NCBI GenBank assembly: GCA_031279175.1
Contig: JAITJA010000062.1
Location: forward strand, 1-7,954
Source of the DNA: Odoribacteraceae bacterium
GTDB lineage: Bacteria; Bacteroidota; Bacteroidia; Bacteroidales; Marinifilaceae
Length of the DNA: 7,954 bases
Direction of reading: 5' to 3'
In this document: in pieces, positions 1-5,732 of the stretch
How the letters are laid out: each line of letters starts with the position of its first letter
Position numbering within the stretch: the first letter of the stretch is position 1
Notes under the pieces: generated by a model
What the model saw: only the letters and a program-made list of their open reading frames with translations
Databases searched by the model: none
What the model was told of the DNA's origin: nothing
Made by a program: the position numbers and the translations under genes

Positions 1-2588
1 GTATCGAAACCGGCGGAGGAGGGGAGTGTGATATCGGAAAGCATATTGTCAGTCTTTTTGTGATAGAAATCGGCTGTCAAGGAGACTCGTCTGTCGAGTA
101 GAGAGAGATCAAAGCCGAAATTCGTGGTATAAGTTGTTTGCCATCCCAACTCGCTATTCCCGATACCGAGGAGGTACATCCCGTACCAGTTGTTGTAGGT
201 AAAGTTACCATAATCCCTAAAAGTGCTCATTGCCTGGTAGGGGCTAAAGTTTTGCGACCCGGAAGTACCGTAGGAGAGGCGCGGGCGGGCCTCACTGATG
301 ATTGTTGGGAGTACCGTCTCGTGGTGAAGATTCCAGCCGATACCGATAGACCCGAACGGAGCAATACGGTTATTGTTCCCGAATTTCGAAGATCCCTCCA
401 TGTTTCCCGATACATCGAGGAAATAACGGCGGTCGTAGGTGTAGTTGATATTAAACATCCCCCCGAGTCGACGGGAGGTGGACTCGTCTCCTGCCGGTCT
501 CCCCCCTTTCTCGTAGAGGGTGGCCATGCCGAGAAAATCCATGTGGATGTTAGAGATTCCCTCCGCGCGGATAGAGTAATCCTCAGACAGAGATTCGGAG
601 AGGCTGTAATTTACCCCGGCGTATACTTGGTGGCGGTCGTTAAAAACTTTGTTATAATTCAGGGAGAAAGATGCCTCGTAACTGGTATACTCTCCCGTGC
701 TATAGGTGTACTCTCCCTTGCGCCCGAAGTCTTCCCCGACATAGCCCCTGAACTTAGTATGTTGCGAGGGGACGTACACGTCGGCTCGTTGCGTTCCACG
801 CGTGAACCCGAAGCGTCCGCGGAGGGTTAATTCTTTCGGGATAACCTCCCACATAACCTCGAGATTATTCTGGATCTGCGTGTATTTCTCCTCGTCCTTC
901 CCGGGAAGGGAAGCGTTCCAGAGCGGATTTTCGAGAGTTTGATACATGCCCCCAATGGAGGAGAGGCTTGCATAATACATGTTTCTCTCCAGGAACATCT
1001 GCAGATTTCCCTCGTCGTCATACGGCTTATGGTAGGCATTGGCGGACGTAAACTCCTTAAAGCTCCCGTACGGTGAATTCTTCGACTTGTTAAAAGAGAT
1101 GCTCAAATCATTCTTGAAGGTCAGGTTATGATAATCATAGGAGAGGAGCACATCCCCGTTAAAAGTATTCCGGGAAGATCCTTTCATGGCCCCCTCCACG
1201 TTATCATACCCGATATTCACCGCGTAGAGCAGCTCGGGAGTTCCTCCTTCGATCCTCAGGCTATGATCGCTACCGATGCCCGCGCGCACGGGATACTTCA
1301 GCCAGTAGGTATCCACGCCTCTCTCCGCGTCTCGCAGGCGGGAATTGTACAGCTCTATCAGCTCCTGCTCGTTATCTGCTCTCACGTACTCGTACAGGCC
1401 GGCGGCCTTCTCGTAGGCCAGTTTCTCCCGTGCATTCATCAGGTTATAAGACCTCAGGTCCGGGGCCTCCGCGTTCAGACTTCCCTTGTAAGTAAGGCGC
1501 AAATGTCCTGGTTCCGGGTCACGGGTCGTGATGACGACCACGCCGTTTGCCCCGCGAGTACCGTACATGGCCGTCGCGCTGGCATCCTTCAAGAGGGTGA
1601 TACTCTCCACGATATTTTGATCCAGGTCATTCATTCGTTTCAGCGAGATCTCGAAGCCATCCAGGATAAAGAGGGGTAAGTTGGCCTCGTTCCGGGAATC
1701 CGACTTCAAGTCATTCATCGTCACGTCGAGGCTCGACGATCCGCGGATCGTGATATCGGGAAGCCTGTTCGGATCGGAGCCAAACTCGATATTCTCGACG
1801 ATATTAAAGGAAGGATCGATATTCCGGAGCGACGACAGGAGACTACGATTGCCTGCCCGTTGTAACTCTTTTGCCGTGACGGTCGTCACCGCTCCCGTGT
1901 AACTCTCTTTCGCCTTCGTGAAAATACCGGTCACGACGACCTCCTGCACCTCCATGTGTTCCTCTTCCATCACCACGCGCAGCTCCGTGCCGTCGGGGAT
2001 GACCTCCTGTTTTCTCATCCCGATAAAGGAAAATTGCAGCACGGTGCCGGTAAGATCGCGCGGCACGCTCAGGACGAATTTACCATCCCTGTCCGTGGCC
2101 ACGCCCAGCGTGGTGCCCTTGACGAGCACCGTGACGCCAGGGAGGGGAATACCCTTGGCGTCCACCACGATCCCCTTCACGAGGATAGGCGTCGAGACCT
2201 GCTGCACCGGGCTTACGATCACGATCCCGTTTCGTTCCACGGCCGTCAATCGCTCGGCCGGCAGGCAAGCCTTCACGGCTTCCAGCAGTGTTGCGGCGGT
2301 CACGCTGACCGTCACGGGGGCATGTGTGGCGGTCACCTCGTCCACCTTGAACATTACCCGGTTCTCGCTCCGGCGGTTCAGGTCATTCAATACCTCTAGC
2401 AGCGGCGCGTTCCGGTAGACGACGGTTAGCGGTTGCTCTTCCGGCTGTCCCGCCAGGCGCGATCCCGTGAAGACGAGGCAGCACGGGAGTAATAATCGAC
2501 AAAATAGCGACGCGTTAATCAAGAAAGGTCGCCTGGATTTTGTTTTGTCATGTTTTCTCATAAACTTTGCGAGTGTTAAATTAAACAT
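1..2588 (-). CDS. SusC/RagA-family TonB-dependent receptor with STN domain, 3' end cut by window edge
   Basis: Outer-membrane nutrient-uptake receptor, the SusC half of a SusC/SusD pair, with an added signalling domain. Reading the minus strand gives 862 uninterrupted residues. In order: a basic n-region and hydrophobic signal peptide (about 15-48, probably cut near LAG/Q); an STN domain (about 52-127, ending NGIVIVSP); a carboxypeptidase-regulatory-like beta domain (about 136-210, with GIPLPGVTVLVKGTTLGVA); the EVVVTG linker (215-220); and the plug (about 225-357, with LPLFILDGFE, ITLLKDASATAMYG and GANGVVVITT). The rest is barrel rich in aromatic beta strands. Family members with STN usually exceed 1,050 residues, so roughly 200-300 are missing. 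I chose the start at 2588 because AAAAGGAAAA directly precedes it and an in-frame stop lies a little further upstream; an in-frame ATG at 2561 is the alternative. It is probably co-transcribed with fecR 55 bases upstream. The substrate cannot be told from sequence. Confidence 0.95.
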   Translation of the reverse strand, partial: MFNLTLAKFMRKHDKTKSRRPFLINASLFCRLLLPCCLVFTGSRLAGQPEEQPLTVVYRNAPLLEVLNDLNRRSENRVMFKVDEVTATHAPVTVSVTAATLLEAVKACLPAERLTAVERNGIVIVSPVQQVSTPILVKGIVVDAKGIPLPGVTVLVKGTTLGVATDRDGKFVLSVPRDLTGTVLQFSFIGMRKQEVIPDGTELRVVMEEEHMEVQEVVVTGIFTKAKESYTGAVTTVTAKELQRAGNRSLLSSLRNIDPSFNIVENIEFGSDPNRLPDITIRGSSSLDVTMNDLKSDSRNEANLPLFILDGFEISLKRMNDLDQNIVESITLLKDASATAMYGTRGANGVVVITTRDPEPGHLRLTYKGSLNAEAPDLRSYNLMNAREKLAYEKAAGLYEYVRADNEQELIELYNSRLRDAERGVDTYWLKYPVRAGIGSDHSLRIEGGTPELLYAVNIGYDNVEGAMKGSSRNTFNGDVLLSYDYHNLTFKNDLSISFNKSKNSPYGSFKEFTSANAYHKPYDDEGNLQMFLERNMYYASLSSIGGMYQTLENPLWNASLPGKDEEKYTQIQNNLEVMWEVIPKELTLRGRFGFTRGTQRADVYVPSQHTKFRGYVGEDFGRKGEYTYSTGEYTSYEASFSLNYNKVFNDRHQVYAGVNYSLSESLSEDYSIRAEGISNIHMDFLGMATLYEKGGRPAGDESTSRRLGGMFNINYTYDRRYFLDVSGNMEGSSKFGNNNRIAPFGSIGIGWNLHHETVLPTIISEARPRLSYGTSGSQNFSPYQAMSTFRDYGNFTYNNWYGMYLLGIGNSELGWQTTYTTNFGFDLSLLDRRVSLTADFYHKKTDNMLSDITLPSSAGFD

Positions 2589-2608
2589 TTTTCCTTTTAC
2601 AAAGGGTG

Positions 2609-2642
2609 CAACCGGGGCTATGATTCAGATAGTTCCCGGTTG
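2609..2642 (-). other. Intercistronic RNA hairpin between fecR and susC
   Basis: Directly after the fecR stop codon the transcript can fold CAACCGGG (2642-2635) against CCCGGTTG (2616-2609). Above a small asymmetric internal loop, CTAT (2632-2629) pairs with ATAG (2621-2618), closing a 7-base loop. The outer 8-bp stem is perfect. No U-tract follows on the minus strand; the next bases are CACCCTTTGTAAAA. It is therefore more likely an mRNA-processing, stability or partial-attenuation element than a full terminator. The susC ribosome-binding region begins about 10 bases downstream. Function is inferred. Confidence 0.5.
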
Positions 2643-2643
2643 T

Positions 2644-3819
2644 TTATTTTGACACGTATACCGCGTCACCGGCCACGTGAAACCGTGGGCCGCCGGCGAT
2701 AGTGATTGATTCAAGCACGTTGTCGATAGCCTCTTCCATGTTCACCCGGCCGGTGAAAAGGTGGCGTTTCACGGACGGGTCCGAGTAGATAAACCGGACG
2801 CCGTGCCAGCGGGCGAGCGTGCGCGTTACCTGCTCCAGTTCCTCGCCCGTGAATATAAAGAGGCCGTCACGCCAGGAGATAACATCCTCGGCATACACCT
2901 TCTTGCTGGTTAGCGTACCGGTTATTTTCGACCAGGTAGCTGTTGTCCCCGGCAACAGTTCCACTGTTTTCTCCGTGGCGCTCACCTCTACTCGTCCTGT
3001 CAGGAGGGTCACGGCGACTGCCTCGTCTTCCTCGTACGCGTGGATATTGAACGAGGTGCCTCGCACCCTGGTCTCCACGCCGCCGGACTCCACGATGAAG
3101 GGTACGCCCGGCTCTACCTTGAAGAATGCCTCTCCCCTCAACCGGACAACGCGTCGGTCAGACGAGAAGGTCGAAGGGAACTCCAGCTCGCTCGCGGCGT
3201 TAATCCAGATCTCCGTCCCATCTTGCAGCAGCACGTGGTATTGCCCTCCGGCCGAGGTAACTACCCGGCACAGCTCCGTTCCTGCCGGTAATTCTTCTCC
3301 CGACGTTTCCCGCTCGTGCAGCGACAGCCTCCCGGCATCGTTCGAGAAACGGGTTGTTGCGAGTGTCAACTCGTCCGGGAACGCCTCTTCCAGGTTTACC
3401 TGCTCTCCCGAAGGCAAGATCAGGCTTGCCTTGAAAGTGCCCGATGGCATCTCCACGGGCGCCACGGGAGGCGTGTCGGGAGCGTCAAGAATAAGGTAGG
3501 AGGCAACGGCGACTCCTGCCAGGCAAGCGGCCGCGACGATCCTCCTTGCCAGCCTGAAGACGTTGGGGCGGCGTTGCCGGGTCAACTTCCGGATAATGTT
3601 CTCCGTCACCTGGTCGAGGTCTACCGACTGGAGAAAGTGATTTTCAAGACAGAAGTGATCGCCAAGCCCTTCGCCGCGAATGATTCGCTTGTACAGGCGG
3701 CGATTCTCCTCCCGTTCGTCCAGCCAGGCGAGCAACATCTCTTGCTCTTCCGGGGAGGCCTTCCGCAACTTTATTTTAATCATGACGGTAGCTAATCGTC
3801 TTGCCTTATCGTGATCCAT
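2644..3819 (-). CDS. FecR-family anti-sigma factor (inner-membrane sigma regulator)
   Basis: Single-pass membrane regulator that should hold the neighbouring ECF sigma factor inactive and release it when the outer-membrane receptor signals. The 391 residues show: a cytoplasmic part (1-90) with a helical anti-sigma-like N-terminus (ASPEEQEMLLAWLDEREENR, about 21-40); one membrane helix (about 94-112, IVAAACLAGVAVASYLIL); a periplasmic FecR domain (about 185-283) with DGTEIWINAASELEFPSTF and LRGEAFFKVEPGVPFIVE; and a C-terminal DUF4974-type domain (about 315-390) ending DAVYVSK. A Gly-Thr pair in VRGTSFNIHAY (254-255) matches the site where FecR-like anti-sigma factors are known to self-cleave; cleavage here is inferred. 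Length is normal for Bacteroidota FecR. The start at 3819 is supported by an AAAGAAA tract a few bases upstream and by the correct N-terminal length. It lies 55 bases upstream of the receptor gene and is divergent from the sigma gene. Confidence 0.95.
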   Translation of the reverse strand: MDHDKARRLATVMIKIKLRKASPEEQEMLLAWLDEREENRRLYKRIIRGEGLGDHFCLENHFLQSVDLDQVTENIIRKLTRQRRPNVFRLARRIVAAACLAGVAVASYLILDAPDTPPVAPVEMPSGTFKASLILPSGEQVNLEEAFPDELTLATTRFSNDAGRLSLHERETSGEELPAGTELCRVVTSAGGQYHVLLQDGTEIWINAASELEFPSTFSSDRRVVRLRGEAFFKVEPGVPFIVESGGVETRVRGTSFNIHAYEEDEAVAVTLLTGRVEVSATEKTVELLPGTTATWSKITGTLTSKKVYAEDVISWRDGLFIFTGEELEQVTRTLARWHGVRFIYSDPSVKRHLFTGRVNMEEAIDNVLESITIAGGPRFHVAGDAVYVSK

Positions 3820-4073
3820 GTTTTATTTCTTTGTGGTATAGACACCGCGGGGCGGTGGGCTGATCAATGAATGTTAATTCGCGAGGCTTCAGCGACGGCA
3901 CGAGATTCACGGGGACGCGGGATATATTTCTTACAAGAAACAAGATACGCTCTCGTTTGCCTGCCGCACGGGTTAATTCTATTTCCGTAACTATATCATA
4001 CATTAACATATCAGGCAACGACTCATCCGCGTGAATGGGTTACATTCGTGCCCTTAAAACGGAAACGAGTTGC
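3820..4073. promoter_or_regulatory. Divergent control region between fecR-susC and the ECF sigma gene
   Basis: This AT-richer gap must hold the promoters for both directions. On the minus strand, CGTATCTTGT (3949-3940) is near the Bacteroidota TAnnTTTG -7 box but imperfect. On the plus strand, TACATTCG (4041-4048) differs from TAnnTTTG by one base and would favour the 4074 start for the sigma gene. The octamer ATGTTAAT (3871-3878) recurs inverted as ATTAACAT (4002-4009), a possible paired operator or chance. No -33 element stands out. A minus-strand reading frame of 70 codons (4018-3806) crosses the region and overlaps the fecR start by 14 bases. I do not consider it a gene because it lacks a ribosome-binding site and any recognisable motif. 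Confidence 0.4.
3843..3857 (-). other. GC-rich stem-loop in the fecR 5' leader
   Basis: CACCGC (3843-3848) and GCGGTG (3852-3857) form a perfect 6-bp stem around a three-base loop. It ends about 23 bases before the fecR start codon, just ahead of the AAAGAAA ribosome-binding tract. If the fecR transcript starts upstream of it, the stem would sit beside the translation-initiation region and could tune fecR expression or mRNA stability. The pairing is visible; the function is inferred. Confidence 0.3.
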
Positions 4074-4574
4074 ATGAAAGGAGATTATTCCATTTTGAAG
4101 TCGGTCATACGCGAGCATTACGCGGCGTTATGCGCCGTGGCCGTACGGTTCGTGAAGTCCCCTGCCGTGGCAGAAGACATTGTACAAGAGGCGATCATCA
4201 AGTACTGGGAGCAGCGGGAGAGGAATCAAAAAATCAGCTCCACGGGGAATTACCTGTTCACGCTGGTGAAGCACGCCAGCCTGAACTACATCAGGGACGA
4301 GCACCGGAAGGCCGAACGACACGGCAAGTACGCGGAGGAGGAAGAGGATTCCCCCCACGCCTTGAATCTATTGATCGAGGAGGAAAGCAACCAGATACTC
4401 CGGGAGGCCATCGCGGAGTTACCGGAGATGGAGGCGCGCGTCGTCCGGATGGGGCTTTCGGGGTTGACAGAGCAAGAGATGGCCAAGTTATTCCAGCTCA
4501 CGATTCCCGCGATCAAGAGTCTCCGGTATGACGCTCTCCGGAGATTAAGAAAGTATCTCGACGCCCACGTGTAG
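4074..4574 (+). CDS. ECF-type RNA polymerase sigma-70 factor
   Basis: Extracytoplasmic-function sigma factor that directs RNA polymerase to target promoters, presumably those of the fecR-receptor operon. With the 4074 start the protein has 166 residues, typical for the Bacteroidota FecI-like group. Region 2 spans about residues 8-75 and includes YAALCAVAVRFV, AEDIVQEAIIKYWEQ and LFTLVKHASLNYIRDEHRK. An acidic linker follows (AEEEEDSPHA). Region 4 spans about 112-163, with ELPEMEARVVRMGLSGLTEQ followed by the helix-turn-helix AKLFQLTIPAIKSLRYDAL. An in-frame ATG at 4035 would add 13 residues. I prefer 4074 because the family normally begins close to the YSILKSVIREHYA helix and because a GGAAAC sequence lies 8-13 bases upstream. 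It is transcribed divergently from fecR, its probable anti-sigma partner, rather than lying just upstream of it on the same strand. Confidence 0.93.
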   Translation: MKGDYSILKSVIREHYAALCAVAVRFVKSPAVAEDIVQEAIIKYWEQRERNQKISSTGNYLFTLVKHASLNYIRDEHRKAERHGKYAEEEEDSPHALNLLIEEESNQILREAIAELPEMEARVVRMGLSGLTEQEMAKLFQLTIPAIKSLRYDALRRLRKYLDAHV

Positions 4575-4698
4575 TTAGATTCCCCGGCGTACGGCTCCCC
4601 TCCTATTGGCGACAACATCAAAGCGATTAGCGAAAAGGAAGAACAGCCCACACGCCCGGCAACCGCGAACGTGTTCATACTACTTGTTTAAACTATCA

Positions 4699-4731
4699 CT
4701 GATCGGAATCAGGAAAAATCACGTATCTTCG
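4699..4731 (+). promoter_or_regulatory. Probable promoter/operator ahead of the thioredoxin lipoprotein gene
   Basis: The 182-base gap after the sigma gene has no clear terminator. It contains CTGAT-CGGA-ATCAG (4699-4712), a short palindrome or stem with a four-base loop. About 11 bases further on is TATCTTCG (4724-4731), one mismatch from the Bacteroidota TAnnTTTG -7 box and about 25 bases before the start codon at 4757. No -33 element is recognisable. The octamer CGTATCTT here (4722-4729) also occurs on the minus strand upstream of fecR (3949-3942), which might point to a shared sigma factor or be chance. Confidence 0.35.
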
Positions 4732-4756
4732 CGAAGTCACCAAGCAAAATTAAATC

Positions 4757-5698
4757 ATGAACAAATGGCAATGGATAGGGATAATACTCCTGCTAACCGC
4801 GGTAGTTTCCTGCAAGGAAAAGGCTAAAAAAGAGCAAGTAGCCCTCCCGGCTAAAACCGCCCCGGTATTCAAGCCTGTCTCCGTCCCCATGACCTACACC
4901 GACCAGGTGCAGCAAGCCGAATACCTCGCCGCGCGCTTCTGGGACAACCTGAATTTCACGGACACCTCCCTCGTTCACTTACCGGAGATCACCGAGGCCT
5001 TCTCGGTATACGCCAGTGTCCTGGGGGCTGTCCCCAAGGGAAAAGCCGTGGCCTCCGTCAAGAAAACGTGGAAGGAAGCGACGAAGGAGAAACGCGTGTT
5101 GCACCACTTCGCGAGCCTGTTCGAACAATTCCTCTACGACCCGAATTCCCCCTTCATGAACGAGGATCTGTACATTACCATCCTCGAGATGACCATCGAC
5201 TCCGACGATTTCGAGGAGGAAGAGAGGGCGCGCGCCGCGCATCGCCTCGAGATGGCCCTCAAAAACAAGATGGGAAGCCGCGCCACCGACTTCTCGCTTA
5301 CCCTCGCGTCGGGGAAAAAGATGCGGTTATACAACATCAAGGCGGATTACACCCTGATCTTTTTCAACAACCCCGGGTGCCACACCTGCAAGATATTCCG
5401 GGACAACATATGCGCGTCGCCCGTCATCGCGGAGTTAACCCGGCAGGGGAGGATCAAGATCGTCGCCGTCTATCCCGACGAGGACCTCTCCGAGTGGAAG
5501 GAATATCTCCCCAACATCCCCGGGGAGTGGATCAACGGGTACGACGAGAAGCTGGCGCTACGCGGGGAAAAATTGTACAACCTGAGGGCAATACCGACCC
5601 TCTACCTGCTGGACAAGGAGAAGACCGTGCTCCTGAAAGACGCCCGTTTCGAGTTGATCGAGCACTATCTCGCGACAGTGACCGCGCCGGGCACGTGA
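4757..5698 (+). CDS. DUF5106-type thioredoxin-like lipoprotein
   Basis: Lipid-anchored envelope protein with a thioredoxin fold, presumably acting on disulfides in the periplasm; its partner is unknown. The 313 residues begin with a lipoprotein signal (TAVVSC, Cys19). A helical DUF5106-like region follows (about 45-170), with AEYLAARFWDNLNFTDTSLV, FEQFLYDPNSPFMNEDLYI and RAAHRLEMALKNKMG. The C-terminal thioredoxin domain (about 174-308) has ATDFSLTLASGKKMRLY, FFNNPGCHTCKIF with the redox pair Cys208-Cys211, VAVYPDEDL, GEWINGYD and the cis-proline loop RAIPTLYLLD (Pro280). Both catalytic cysteines are present; Cys219 is an extra one. The residues after Cys19 (KEKAKKE) are mostly basic, unlike the acidic surface-export signals of this phylum, so a periplasmic location is more likely. 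It ends in tandem stops TGA-TAA, 34 bases before pckA with no terminator between, so the two may share a transcript. A plausible promoter lies at 4724-4731. Confidence 0.9.
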   Translation: MNKWQWIGIILLLTAVVSCKEKAKKEQVALPAKTAPVFKPVSVPMTYTDQVQQAEYLAARFWDNLNFTDTSLVHLPEITEAFSVYASVLGAVPKGKAVASVKKTWKEATKEKRVLHHFASLFEQFLYDPNSPFMNEDLYITILEMTIDSDDFEEEERARAAHRLEMALKNKMGSRATDFSLTLASGKKMRLYNIKADYTLIFFNNPGCHTCKIFRDNICASPVIAELTRQGRIKIVAVYPDEDLSEWKEYLPNIPGEWINGYDEKLALRGEKLYNLRAIPTLYLLDKEKTVLLKDARFELIEHYLATVTAPGT

Positions 5699-5732
5699 TA
5701 ATTTAGAGTGTATAAATAAATCAAGATAGATT

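Noticed and set aside
138..2418. Long plus-strand open frames antisense to the receptor gene (138-830, 1128-1679, 1918-2418)
   Set aside because: The opposite strand encodes a continuous SusC/RagA protein with recognisable domains; these frames have no family features and arise from the receptor's codon pattern.
2819..3499. 226-codon plus-strand frame antisense to fecR
   Set aside because: Ser/Thr/Val-rich low-complexity translation, a mirror of GC-rich fecR codons; fecR itself is clearly the gene.
3871..4009. ATGTTAAT/ATTAACAT inverted octamers 123 bases apart in the divergent region
   Set aside because: Short, AT-rich and widely spaced; chance is likely. Mentioned only as a possible operator pair in the control-region entry.
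3806..4018. 70-codon minus-strand reading frame between the sigma gene and fecR, overlapping the fecR start by 14 bases
   Set aside because: No ribosome-binding site, no recognisable motif or signal peptide, and it fills a region that must hold the divergent promoters. A leader peptide cannot be excluded but nothing supports it.
4606..4827. 73-codon frame between the sigma gene and the thioredoxin lipoprotein gene
   Set aside because: It overlaps the lipoprotein signal peptide in another frame, is highly basic without motifs, and lacks a start signal.
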